DNA from: Streptomyces violaceusniger
GTDB taxonomy: Bacteria > Actinomycetota > Actinomycetes > Streptomycetales > Streptomycetaceae
Length of the DNA: 64,000 bases
Assembly (NCBI GenBank): GCA_005405945.1
Contig: BJHW01000001.1
Coordinates: 6,200,001 to 6,264,000, forward strand
Direction of reading: 5' to 3'
Shown here: piece after piece, positions 17,780 to 28,895 of the stretch
Layout of the letters: each line of letters begins with the position of its first letter
How positions within the stretch are numbered: the first letter of the stretch is position 1
Made by a program: the position numbers and the translations under genes
The notes under the pieces: generated by a model
Database searches by the model: none
Seen by the model: the letters and a program-made list of their open reading frames with translations, nothing else
What the model was told of the DNA's origin: nothing

Positions 17780-19390
17780 ATGACTACCGGTCCAAGACCA
17801 CCGCGCGGCCCCCGCCGCGGAGGTTGGCCGCACGGCAGCGCCCGTACCGACCAGCTGATCCGGACGCTGCTGCGCCGCCGCAAGGAGCAGCTGGCGATCG
17901 AGGACGTCACCGTCGTCGACAAGCCGGGGATGCGCCGGGCCGTCGCGGCGACGGCCATCGGCAACACCATGGAGTGGTTCGACTTCGGTGTCTACGCGTA
18001 TGTCGCCGTCACCCTCGGCCATGTCTTCTTCCCCGCCGACGACCCCGCCACCCAGGTGGTCTCCACGTTCGCCACCTTCGCCGTGGCGTTCCTGGTGCGG
18101 CCGCTGGGCGGGCTGGTGTTCGGGCCGCTGGGCGACCGGATCGGGCGGCGGCGGGTGCTGTCCACCACCATGATCATGATGGCGGCGGGCACCTTCGGGG
18201 TGGGTCTGCTGCCCGGCTACGACGCGATCGGCTTCGCCGCCCCGCTGCTGCTCCTGGCCTGCCGGGTGGTGCAGGGCTTCTCGACCGGCGGGGAGTACGC
18301 GGGGGCGACCACGTACATCGCCGAGTTCGCGCCCGATCAGCGCCGTGGCTTCCTCGGCAGCTGGCTCGACTTCGGCACCTTCATCGGCTATTCGCTGGGC
18401 TCCGGCCTGGTCACCGTTCTCACCGCGGCCCTCGGTGAGAACGGGATGGTGGACTGGGGCTGGCGGGTGCCGTTCCTGGTGGCGGGGCCGCTGGGGCTCA
18501 TCGGTCTGTACATGCGGCTGCGGCTGGAGGAGACCCCGGCGTTCCAGCAGGAGGCCGAGCGGGCGGCCGAGGCGGCGGAGGCGGCGGCGGCCCATGGCGA
18601 GCCCCGGCCGGTGGAGGAGGCGCGCCAGTCCGGTCGGGGGCGGCTGAAGGAGATCTTCACCCGGCACTGGCAGGCGGTGCTGATCTGCATGGGGCTGGTG
18701 CTGATGTACAACGTCACCAACTACATGGTGACGTCGTACCTGCCGACGTTCATGACCTCCACGCTCGGCGCCGACGCCACCACGGCCCAGGTGCTGGTGC
18801 TGGGCACCATGCTGTTCGTGGTGCTGGCGATCACGGTGGTCGGGCGCACGTCCGACCGCTGGGGGCGGCGGCCGCTGTTCCTGTTCGGCAGCCTGGGCAT
18901 GATCGTGCTGGCCGTTCCGGCGGTGCTGCTGATCCGGGAGGGCGGCGTCCTGCTGCCCGCGATCGGCTGTCTGATTCTGGGCGCGATGCTGGTCACCTTC
19001 GCGGGGACGAGCGCCGCGACGCTCCCGGCGCTGTTCCCGACCCGGCTGCGCTACGGCGCGCTGTCGATCTCGTACAACCTCTCCGTGTCGCTCTTCGGCG
19101 GGACGACGCCGCTGCTGGCCTCGTGGCTGGTGGCCACCACGCACAACACGCTGGTGCCCGCCTTCTACCTGATGGTGGCGGGCGTGATCGGGCTGATCGC
19201 CACGGTGTTCCTGCACGAGACGGCGGGGAAGCCGCTGCGCGGGTCGGGGCCCATGGTGGAGACCGAGGAGGAGGCGCGGACGGCGGTGGCCGAGAGCCGT
19301 ACGGCGGCCGGGCGGCGCGCCCGTGACGTCTGGATCAGGCTGCGCCACCCTTGGGCGGGGGCCGGTCACCGGGAGGAGGAAGAGGAGTGA
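17780..19390 (+). CDS. MFS transporter, metabolite:H+ symporter (MHS/ProP-like) family
   Basis: This 536-residue inner-membrane protein has 12 predicted helices. The MHS hallmarks are visible: NTMEWFDFGVYAY at the start of TM1, PLGDRIGRRRVL in loop 2-3, and RVVQGFSTGGEYAGATTYI in TM4-5. GRTSDRWGRRPLFLFG lies in loop 8-9. MHS members import compatible solutes, citrate, shikimate or dicarboxylates with protons; the substrate here is unknown. An unusual 45-residue N-terminal extension and a central acidic loop (EAERAAEAAEAAAAHGEPRP) are present. The stop codon begins a tandem repeat. Confidence 0.9.
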   Translation: MTTGPRPPRGPRRGGWPHGSARTDQLIRTLLRRRKEQLAIEDVTVVDKPGMRRAVAATAIGNTMEWFDFGVYAYVAVTLGHVFFPADDPATQVVSTFATFAVAFLVRPLGGLVFGPLGDRIGRRRVLSTTMIMMAAGTFGVGLLPGYDAIGFAAPLLLLACRVVQGFSTGGEYAGATTYIAEFAPDQRRGFLGSWLDFGTFIGYSLGSGLVTVLTAALGENGMVDWGWRVPFLVAGPLGLIGLYMRLRLEETPAFQQEAERAAEAAEAAAAHGEPRPVEEARQSGRGRLKEIFTRHWQAVLICMGLVLMYNVTNYMVTSYLPTFMTSTLGADATTAQVLVLGTMLFVVLAITVVGRTSDRWGRRPLFLFGSLGMIVLAVPAVLLIREGGVLLPAIGCLILGAMLVTFAGTSAATLPALFPTRLRYGALSISYNLSVSLFGGTTPLLASWLVATTHNTLVPAFYLMVAGVIGLIATVFLHETAGKPLRGSGPMVETEEEARTAVAESRTAAGRRARDVWIRLRHPWAGAGHREEEEE

Positions 19391-19539
19391 CGGGACTCCT
19401 CGGGCCAAGAGGGGTGACGGGGCCCCTCGGGCCAAGAGGAGTGACGGGACTCCTCCGGCCAAGGGGAGTGACGGGACCCGTCAGGCCAAAGGGAGTGACG
19501 GGACCCGTCAGGCCAAGAGGGGTGACGGGCCTCAGGCCC
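19387..19539. repeat. 27-bp tandem repeat starting at the transporter stop codon
   Basis: Five full units (gtgacgggactcctcgg then ccaagaggg, with variants) and one partial unit follow. TGA occurs at 19388, 19415, 19442, 19469, 19496 and 19523, all in frame with the transporter stop. Units differ by a few bases, so the array is not brand new. There are no unique spacers, so it is not CRISPR. Confidence 0.9.
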
Positions 19540-19936
19540 TTCCCATGGCGCGGTTCAGGGCGATCTCGATGACGACCCGGTCCGGGTTGGGGCGGGGCGT
19601 GCGCTGGTAGCGCTCGGCGTAGCGGCGCTCGGCGTCCGCGATCAGCTCGGGCTCCTCCCGTACCACCGCGAGCCCCTCCAACGTGGCCCACCGCCTGCCC
19701 GCCAGCTGGCAGACCGCGACCCGCGCACCGCCCTCGCCCGCCGCCCGGACATGGGCGACCTTACGGCTGTGACGGCTCGCGATGACACGGGCGAGGCCGG
19801 CCTCGGGGTCGTAGGTGACGCCGACCGGGACCACATGCGGGGTGCCGTCCGGGCGTGGGGTGGTCAGGGTGCACACATGGCGTTCGCGCCAGAAAGCGAG
19901 GTACTCGGGATCGGGGTTGCGGGGATCGACGGGCAT
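19532..19936 (-). CDS. PPOX-class F420/FMN-binding protein
   Basis: This is a split-barrel flavin- or F420-binding oxidoreductase of 134 residues. It carries HVCTLTTPRPDGTPHVVPVG near the N terminus, then RVIASRHSRKVAHVRAAG, VAVCQLAGRRWATLEG and the C-terminal YQRTPRPNPDRVVIEI. These match F420-dependent TIGR03618-type proteins. The substrate is unknown. Its 3' end overlaps the last partial unit of the 27-bp repeat. The ATG lacks an RBS but has a -10 TAGGTT (19944-19949, minus strand) 7 nt before it. Confidence 0.85.
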   Translation of the reverse strand: MPVDPRNPDPEYLAFWRERHVCTLTTPRPDGTPHVVPVGVTYDPEAGLARVIASRHSRKVAHVRAAGEGGARVAVCQLAGRRWATLEGLAVVREEPELIADAERRYAERYQRTPRPNPDRVVIEIALNRAMGRA

Positions 19937-19943
19937 GGCCCAG

Positions 19944-19949
19944 AACCTA
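19944..19949 (-). promoter_or_regulatory. -10 hexamer of the PPOX gene (leaderless)
   Basis: TAGGTT on the minus strand ends 7 nt before the ATG, with no RBS between. Confidence 0.5.
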
Positions 19950-20001
19950 AGGCATGGCCCATTGGCCCAGAACCTGAGGCCAGAGGAGTGGCGTTCGCGA
20001 G

Positions 20002-20022
20002 GTTGAGTGGAATAGACTCAAC
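20002..20022. promoter_or_regulatory. HAIR operator of clpB
   Basis: The half-sites GTTGAGT and ACTCAAC are separated by 7 bp and form a perfectly symmetrical 21-bp element. The first base of each arm differs from the CTTGAG consensus in a compensating way. It lies 59 bp before the clpB start, predicting HspR control. Confidence 0.88.
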
Positions 20023-20081
20023 TTTACGGAGGTTGGGTAGGGCAGGGATGAGAAGATCGGAGCGAGGAGGAGCACAGGGAC

Positions 20082-22673
<2,592 letters not shown>

Positions 22674-22747
22674 GGGCCCGGGGCCGCTCGGCACCCCGGC
22701 CCCGCCGGTCCGCCCGGCCGTCGTTGCCGGTCCGCCCGGCCGTCTTC

Positions 22748-22819
22748 TCGGCAGTCGTGTCGGCCGTTGTTTCGGCAGTCGTGTCGGCCGTCTTTTCGGC
22801 AGTCGTTTCGGCCGGATCG
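22748..22819. repeat. 24-bp tandem repeat after clpB
   Basis: Three units of tcggcagtcgtgtcggccgt plus four variable bases start at 22748, 22772 and 22796. A duplicated gccggtccgcccggccgtc precedes them. No gene is seen in the 225-bp gap. Confidence 0.85.
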
Positions 22820-22898
22820 GGCAATGTACGGCCGGGGTTGCACGGCGGGGGCGGGTGTGAGGGAGGATGGCGGTATTCCATACGAAGGGAAATCCACG

Positions 22899-23433
22899 GT
22901 GAGCATCGACCCGTCCTCGATTCCGAATTTCGGGGGTCAGCCCGAGCCCGAACCGACGGGTCCGAGCGGCCCCGTGCTGCCCGACCAGGACCTGGTCAAG
23001 CAGCTGCTGGAGCAGATGGAGCTGAAGTACGTCGTCGACGAGGAGGGGACCTCGCCGCGCCGTGGGAGCAGTTCCGCACCTACTTCATGTTCCGCGGGAG
23101 GAGGAGCAGCAGGTCTTCTCCGTCCGCACGTTCTACGACCGGCCGCACGGCATCGATGAGAAGCCGCGGCTGCTCGAGGCGATCGACGACTGGAACCGCC
23201 GCACGCTGTGGCCGAAGGTCTACAGCCACACCAATGACGACGGCACGGTCCGGTTGATCGGTGAGGCGCAGATGCTGATCGGCACCGGCGTCAGCCTGGA
23301 GCACTTCGTATCCAGCACGGTCAGCTGGGTGCGGGCTTCGATCGAGTTCGACCGCTGGCTGGTCGAACAGCTCGGTCTGGAGGCCGACATCGATTCCGAC
23401 GGCGACGACAAGCCGGGCGACGACGAGGCCTGA
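22899..23433 (+). CDS. YbjN-domain protein (two frameshifts in this sequence)
   Basis: The predicted protein has 178 residues when repaired. YbjN/CesT-like domains act as chaperone-type or sensory folds; the function here is unknown. The GTG start is preceded by GAAGGGA. The coding frame is lost twice within 55 bp: adding one G at 23045-23048 gives DEEGDLAAPWEQFRTYFMFRG, and adding one more at 23096-23098 continues GEEEQQVFSVRTFYDRPH. Both repairs give continuous YbjN-like sequence (FSVRTFYDRP, LIGEAQMLIGTGVSLEHF). The acidic C-terminal tail is typical. Two close single-base losses in one gene argue for sequence error, not for a pseudogene. Confidence 0.8.
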
Positions 23434-23536
23434 GCCGCCGAGCCGAGCCGTATCGCGGTCGGAGATGTCGTAGAGCGCTCGGAGAGGCCGTATCGCGGTC
23501 AGCGACGCCGTCGGCCGCGTCGGTCGGCCGTGTCGG

Positions 23537-24735
23537 TCAGACCGGGCTGGTGGCCATGGTCAGCAGATACGCCCCGTAGAGACAGGAGAGCCCGGCCAGC
23601 GCGCCGCCCAGCAGGACGGCGGTGCGCGGCCGGGCTCTTGCCATCGCCAGCGCCGCCGGGAGCAGCAGCGGGAAGGCGGGCAGCAGGAAGCGCGGCTTGG
23701 ACGCGAAGTAGTTGGCGCTGGCGAGCGCGATGAACACCAGGGTGAGGGTGTAGACGACCAGCGGCAGCGGCGGTGGCCGCAGCACGAGCCCGACCAGGGC
23801 GAGCAGCGAGGCGCCGACGACGATGAGCGCCATGTAGTGCGAGAGATAGCCGCTCCCCATGATCAGGGAGCGGGCGGAGCGGAAGCCGCTCGCACCGAGG
23901 TCCAGATGCGTCCCCCAGTCGTCCTGGACGTCCAGATAGCCGCGCCAGGTGCCGCGCCGCACCCCCACCCACGCGGCGTAGCCGAGCCAGCCGAGCGGTG
24001 ACATCGCCGCGCCCGCCCACACCCGCCAGGACGTCCGCCCGCGGTGGCGCCAGATCTCGGCGGCCGCGCACGCGCATACGGCCGCCGCGACCGCGACCCC
24101 GTTGGGCCGCGTGGCCCCCGCGCACAGCGCGAGCGCCCCGGCCCACAGCCGGCGCCCGGTCAGCAGCGCGTACAGCGACCAGGCCGCCAGGGCCGTCAGC
24201 AGCGACTCGGTGTACGCCATGGACTCCACGACCGCATGCGGCAGCAGCCCCCACAGCGCGACCAGCGTCAAGGCCACCCGCCGCCCGTACAGCCGCTCCC
24301 CGACCGCGTGGATCCCCCAGGCCGCCAGCCCGGCCGCGACCCAGGCGACCAGCAGCCCCGCCGTCACCGCGCTCACGGGACGACGCCGGTGACGGCCCGG
24401 ATCAGCGCCGGGTAGAGCGGGAAGAACGCCAGATCGCTGAAGGTCAGGCCGGGGTGGCTGACGGAGGGGCGGTTGGTGCCGTAGCCGTGCTGGGCGATGG
24501 CCACGTACCAGAGGCTGTCCCAGTAGTGCCCGAGCTGTGTCCGCGGATGCTTCCCGGCCCGCCAGGACCCCAGCGCCACGCAGAAGATCCCGGCGGCCCG
24601 CACCGTCGCGTACACCGCCAGCGCGACCCACGCCCGCCCCAGCGAGGCCCCGACCCGCCCCAGCACCCGCCGCCGTTCGGCCTGCCGCCGGGGCGGCTCC
24701 GGGGCCCGTGTGGACGCGGCGGTGTCGGTGGACAC
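23537..24735 (-). CDS. GPI-mannosyltransferase-like (PIG-V type) membrane glycosyltransferase (frameshifted)
   Basis: This polytopic membrane protein of about 399 residues has ten or more hydrophobic helices. The family's acidic/aromatic luminal signature is seen in LGHYWDSLWYVAIAQHGYGT near residue 70. Actinobacterial members use polyprenyl-phosphate mannose for protein or lipid mannosylation; the acceptor is unknown here. The N-terminal 120 residues lie in one frame and the rest in another. Adding one G at about 24376 joins TGVVP to VSAVTAGLLVAW. The 23434-23536 gap downstream holds short imperfect repeats (gccgtatcgcggtc twice) and no gene. Confidence 0.75.
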
Positions 24736-24902
24736 GGAGACCTCCGGTGCGGGCGCACGAGGGGCACACGACGGACATGCGCCGAGCCCCCGGGAGGGGA
24801 CGAACCGGGGAGCTCGGCGGACACACCGACCATCCGCCAGGCCGCGGCCGCCCGCGACCCGGGACGTCCAACCGGGGGAGCGGGGTCACCGGAGGCGGCG
24901 GG

Positions 24903-26075
24903 TCACCCCGCGGCGAGGGTCTTGAGGCGGGCCACGGCGTCAGCAAGGACCTCTTCGCGCTTGCAGAAGGCGAACCGCACGAAGGGGGAGCCCTGGTCCT
25001 GGTGGTCGTAGAAGACCGCGTTCGGGACCGCGACCACACCGCAGCGCTCGGGGAGGGAGCGGCAGAAGGCGAAGCCGTCGGTCTCCCCGAGGGGGCGGAT
25101 GTCGGTGGTGATGAAGTACGTCCCCGAGGGGCGGAAGACGTGGAAGCCCGCGTCGGTCAGGCCGTCGGCCAGCAGATCGCGCTTGGCGCGCAGATCGTCC
25201 CGGATGCCGTGGAAATAGGCGTCGGGGAGGGCCAGCGCCTCGGCCACCGCGTACTGGAAGGGGCCCGCCGAGACATAGGTGAGGTACTGCTTGGCCGAGC
25301 GCACCGCCGTGACCAGCTCGGGCGCGCCGGTCACCCAGCCGACCTTCCAGCCCGTGAACGAGAACGTCTTTCCGCTGCTGCTGATGGTGACCGTCCGCTC
25401 GCGCATCCCGGGGAAGGAGACGAGCGGGGTGTGCTCGGTGCCGAAGACGAGGTGTTCGTAGACCTCGTCGGTGACCACCAGCAGATCGCGCTCGACGGCG
25501 AGCTCGGCGACCGCGGCCAGCTCATCGTGGGTGAGCACGGTGCCGGTGGGGTTGTGCGGGGTGTTGAGCAGGATGAGCCGGGTGCGGTCGGTGACGGCGG
25601 CGCGCAACTCGTCCAGGTCCAGCCGGAAGGTGTCACCGTCGGGGCGCAGGGTGACGGGGACGCGGGCGCCGCCCGCCATGGCCACACAGGCGGCGTACGA
25701 GTCGTAGTACGGCTCCAGCGCGATCACCTCGTCGCCCGGCTCCACCAGCGCCAGCAGCGACGCCGCGATGGCCTCGGTGGCGCCCGCGGTGATCAGCACC
25801 TCGGTGTCGGGGTCGAAGCCCAGGCCGTACCAGCGCCGCTGGTGCTCGGTGACGGCGGCGCGCAGCTCGGGCACGCCTGGGCCGGGCGGGTACTGATTGC
25901 CCCGGCCGTCACGCAGCGCGCGGACGGCGGCCTCGCGCACCTCCTCGGGGCCGTCGGTGTCCGGGAAGCCCTGCCCGAGGTTGATCGCGCCGGTGCGCAC
26001 GGCGAGGGCGGACATCTCGGCGAAGATCGTGGTGCCGAAGGCGGCCAGTCGGCGGTTGAGCAGCGGTCGTCCCAT
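24903..26075 (-). CDS. PLP-dependent aminotransferase, class I (DapC/YbdL-like)
   Basis: This is a fold-type I aminotransferase of 390 residues. Seen: INLGQGFPDTDGPEEV (N-terminal substrate region), NQYPPGPGVPELR, ITAGATEAIAASLLALVEPG, NTPHNPTGTV and VVTDEVYEHLVF. The PLP-binding lysine lies in SSSGKTFSFTGWKVGW near 235. The set matches N-succinyldiaminopimelate or methionine aminotransferases. The exact substrate cannot be settled; lysine biosynthesis is plausible. The ATG at 26075 is preferred over 26084 because GGCGGAG is then spaced correctly. Confidence 0.88.
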   Translation of the reverse strand: MGRPLLNRRLAAFGTTIFAEMSALAVRTGAINLGQGFPDTDGPEEVREAAVRALRDGRGNQYPPGPGVPELRAAVTEHQRRWYGLGFDPDTEVLITAGATEAIAASLLALVEPGDEVIALEPYYDSYAACVAMAGGARVPVTLRPDGDTFRLDLDELRAAVTDRTRLILLNTPHNPTGTVLTHDELAAVAELAVERDLLVVTDEVYEHLVFGTEHTPLVSFPGMRERTVTISSSGKTFSFTGWKVGWVTGAPELVTAVRSAKQYLTYVSAGPFQYAVAEALALPDAYFHGIRDDLRAKRDLLADGLTDAGFHVFRPSGTYFITTDIRPLGETDGFAFCRSLPERCGVVAVPNAVFYDHQDQGSPFVRFAFCKREEVLADAVARLKTLAAG

Positions 26076-26231
26076 GGCGCCCATACTCCGCCGAACCCTC
26101 GGCCTCCATCAACTCTCCCTCTGCCCGGCGTGGGTTTAAAGGGCGATGTCAGGTCTGGGAAACGGCTCAGTGGTGACGCCGAGAGCAGCCGACCAGAAGG
26201 CGGTCGCCCGGGCGTCCTCGGCTTCGAACGC

Positions 26232-26265
26232 CATGGGCCCTGGGACAGCAGCCCCGGGGCCCATG
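26232..26265 (-). terminator. probable terminator of the leader-peptide gene
   Basis: A 9-bp perfect stem (catgggccc / gggcccatg) with a 16-nt partly paired loop lies 67 bp after the stop of the minus-strand peptide gene. Confidence 0.5.
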
Positions 26266-26332
26266 ACAATCCTGGAATTCACATGGTCGGCGGGTGAGTA
26301 ATGCAGACCAAGTAAATCTCGGTGCGTCCGTC

Positions 26333-26563
26333 TCAGATGCCGACGCCGCCAGAGAAACCCGCCTGTCCGGAGACGGGGCCCACCTGGCCGCTGAGGTCAC
26401 CTGAAACCGAGCCACCCAGAGCGGGCAGGGTGGGCAGGGTGGGCAGCGCGGGTTCTGCACCACCCGTCAGGTTTACGGTCCCGAGAACTCCGCCGGAGAC
26501 ATTGTCCAGCTCGCTGTCAGCGATCTCGATGGCCTCGCTCTGCGGCATAGCGTCCTTACGCAC
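26333..26563 (-). CDS. double-glycine leader peptide (RiPP/bacteriocin-like precursor)
   Basis: This is a 76-residue peptide. Residues 1-25 form an acidic leader ending IADSELDNVSGG, the classic double-glycine processing motif recognised by C39-type peptidase transporters. The remaining 51 residues are small and hydrophobic, with an LPTLPTLPALGG proline repeat and a Gly/Ser-rich end (GQVGPVSGQAGFSGGVGI). The core has no cysteine, so lanthionine, sactionine and disulfide chemistry are excluded; Thr/Ser dehydration, N-to-C cyclisation or no modification remain possible. The GTG start has GGGAG 9 nt upstream. No modifying enzyme, peptidase or exporter is adjacent. The surrounding DNA is less GC-rich than average. 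Confidence 0.65.
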   Translation of the reverse strand: MRKDAMPQSEAIEIADSELDNVSGGVLGTVNLTGGAEPALPTLPTLPALGGSVSGDLSGQVGPVSGQAGFSGGVGI

Positions 26564-26993
26564 GTCAGGCTCTCCCTTTCGTTTGTGTTGTGACCACGGG
26601 GCGTATCGAGCGGCCCGGCGTCAAGCTGGTCCAGCCAGCTTGACGATCGTCCGCCGCCCGGAAGCGGAGGTGCATCTTCCGAGTGGCGTGGATCAAACCA
26701 TGTCTACGGAGACTCGGCCACCACGATCTGTCTGAAATGTCCAGGGATATTTTGGTATCGCGGCATGTCGGCAAGCCGGACTTTTGACTGGATGGCGACG
26801 ACTTCTTCACTTGCATTTCGGTGACCGGGCCTCGTGGAGGGGGCTGGCGTGGTCATCAGGGGGACATATCACCCCTTGAGGATGGCGTTCATCCTGCAAG
26901 GCGCGACCCAGCAGCAAGGCTGTGACCTTTCTGTGGAGATAACGCGCAGGTTTACTGAACCGCAGCGCTACAGCATTGTGTTGCTCGATTTCC

Positions 26994-27085
26994 GGACACA
27001 GCAGGCCGGCGCTGACCGCGACCCGCGCGGGCTGAGCACGCACGCGGCGTACGACCCGTTCGCCCCCCCGGAAGGGGACTTGGCG
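26994..27085 (+). pseudogene. degenerate fragment resembling the downstream DUF5996 gene
   Basis: In one frame this encodes RTQQAGA, PRGLST and AAYDPFA within about 30 codons. The intact gene at 27723 encodes QRTQQAGAW, PRGLSTS and ASYDPYA in the same order, spread over about 140 codons. At DNA level, acacagcaggccggcgc and cgcgcgggctgagcacg occur in both. The simplest reading is a decayed, internally deleted copy. Confidence 0.4.
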
Positions 27086-27237
27086 CATGTGCGGCCCTGG
27101 GGACGGCGGGTTCGAGGGTGAGACGGGAGACCTGGATGCGGGGATACGGGTACGCGGAGTGGACTACATGAGCGGCTGGCGGGATGGGAGGGAGGCCGCA
27201 GCCGAGCCGACCCTCTTGTCCCGAGTGCTGAAAGGAA

Positions 27238-27267
27238 CACCGCCCCGGCTGTTCAGCGGGGGCGGTG
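27238..27267. terminator. hairpin in the gene-poor stretch
   Basis: The 9-bp stem caccgcccc / ggggcggtg has a 12-nt loop. It may terminate a transcript from the degenerate region or insulate the DUF5996 gene. Confidence 0.5.
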
Positions 27268-27722
27268 CGGTCGTTATGCCTGCTGGCTTATGACCTCAGA
27301 AGGTCAGGGAATGCTGGAGATGCCGGCTCCACCCAAGCGGCTTCGGCCGCAGCTCAGTCCGAACTTCCACGTGCCGCGACCATGTATCGGCCGGTTATTG
27401 TCCTTCCATCGGCACATTCTGCGTTAGCCGCATGCCGGTGCTTTGTTATTTAACAGGTGACTTTAGCGGGACGTGCCGCTGCCTCTGGAGGCGGGCGAGG
27501 ATGGTGTATCTGTTCCGGCTCGATGTCCGTGGTCGTGCGGGAGCGGGTCGATCCTGCGTCCCCTGCTTCCGTCTCCGCGTCGGCAGACCTTCCCACCCGG
27601 TGCGGGGCACCCACCCTCGCTGGATTTCCGCGCTGGTTTTGAGTGGCGGGATGGGCGGGTACTCGGCCGAGATCCATCGACCACGCGTTGTCGCCAGAGC
27701 GGTGAGTCCCGCGGGAGGCGAG

Positions 27723-28667
27723 ATGGCCGAGCAGAGGACACAGCAGGCCGGCGCCTGGCCGCGGCTTCGGCTGGAGGACTGGGTCGAGACCCGGGACACC
27801 CTGCACATGTGGACCCAGATCGTCGGCAAGATCCGGCTGGATCACGCGCCACCGGCCAATCAGTGGTGGCAGGTGACCTTGTACGTCACGCCGCGCGGGC
27901 TGAGCACGTCCACGGTCCCGTATCGGACCGGGGCGTTCGATATCGAGTTTGATTTTGTCGAGCACCGGCTGGGGATCCGGGTCAGCGACGGGAGTCGGCG
28001 CGAGCTGGCGCTGGAGTCCAAACCGGTGTCCCAGTTCTACTCCGAGATCATGGGTGCGCTGGGGGACTTGGGCATCCAGACCCGGATGTACCCGCGGCCG
28101 AACGAGGTGCCCGTGGCGATCCCGTTCCCGGAGGACCACCGGCACGCGTCGTACGATCCGTACGCCACCCGGCTCTTCTGGGGTCAGCTGCTGAACGCAC
28201 ACCGGGTGTTCGGGGAATTCCGGTCCCATTTCGTCGGCAAGGCCAGCCCCGTGCACTTCTTCTGGGGAGCGATGGACCTGTGCGTCACCCGCTTCTCCGG
28301 CCGCACCGCGCCGCCGCATCCCCCCGGCGGTGTGCCGAACCTGCCGGACCGGGTGACGCAGGAGGCGTACTCCGTCGAGCTCTCCAGCTGCGGCTTCTGG
28401 CCCGGCGGCGGCGAGGAGGGCGGCTTCTACTCCTACGCCTACCCCGAGCCCGCCGGCTTCGCCGACCAGCCGGTCCGCCCCGAGACGGCCTCGTACCGGC
28501 GGGATGTCGGTGAATTCGTGCTGCCCTACGAGGCGGTCGCCACCGCACCCGATCCGGACCGGAGGCTGAGCGAATTCCTGCACAGCACGTATGAGGCGGC
28601 CGCCGAACTGGCCGATTGGGACCGCGCGGTTCTGGAGGCCGACCCCGTCCACTGGGAGCATCGTTAG
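27723..28667 (+). CDS. DUF5996 family protein
   Basis: This 314-residue protein of unknown function is common in actinobacteria and proteobacteria. Family features are WPRLRLEDWVETRDTLHMWT at the N terminus, NQWWQVTLYVTPRGLSTST, FWGAMDLCVTRFSGRTAPPH and SCGFWPGGGEEGGFYSYAYP. The many conserved Trp, His and acidic residues suggest an enzyme, but the activity is unknown. The ATG at 27723 follows GGGAGGCGAG. It appears monocistronic. Confidence 0.88.
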   Translation: MAEQRTQQAGAWPRLRLEDWVETRDTLHMWTQIVGKIRLDHAPPANQWWQVTLYVTPRGLSTSTVPYRTGAFDIEFDFVEHRLGIRVSDGSRRELALESKPVSQFYSEIMGALGDLGIQTRMYPRPNEVPVAIPFPEDHRHASYDPYATRLFWGQLLNAHRVFGEFRSHFVGKASPVHFFWGAMDLCVTRFSGRTAPPHPPGGVPNLPDRVTQEAYSVELSSCGFWPGGGEEGGFYSYAYPEPAGFADQPVRPETASYRRDVGEFVLPYEAVATAPDPDRRLSEFLHSTYEAAAELADWDRAVLEADPVHWEHR

Positions 28668-28895
28668 GGGGGCGTTCGGCGGATCGTGTCGCCTGCGGCG
28701 GGCTGTTCCCCTCCCCGCCCCTTCCCGCAACTGGGGCTCCGCCTCAGACCCCCGGGTCCCGGGGTGAAGCGTTGTCCCCCGGGCGAGCTACGGGCGGGTG
28801 CGCTCCGCGTGGGGACGATTCCGGGGCTCCGGGTCCATAGCGTCTGAGACGCCCGCGGGGAGCGGGTGACCCAGACTCTCTCAGGGGGAAGAACG

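Larger units (their letters stand above)
26564..27722. other. 1.16-kb gene-poor, relatively AT-rich stretch
   Basis: GC content drops visibly (26700-26790 and 27290-27470). Short ORFs on both strands lack family-like sequence and RBSs, so I call no gene. The region holds a degenerate DUF5996-like fragment (27000-27085) and a hairpin at 27238-27267. It probably contains promoters for the leader peptide (minus) and DUF5996 (plus). It could be a remnant of deleted or transferred DNA. Confidence 0.5.

Noticed and set aside
19387..19539. CRISPR-like array
   Set aside because: The 27-bp units are contiguous without unique spacers and no cas gene is present, so it is a simple tandem repeat.
26565..27088. 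Two small minus-strand ORFs (83 and 93 codons) in the gene-poor island
   Set aside because: They have no RBS, no codon-position GC bias and no recognisable motif, so I treat the region as non-coding.
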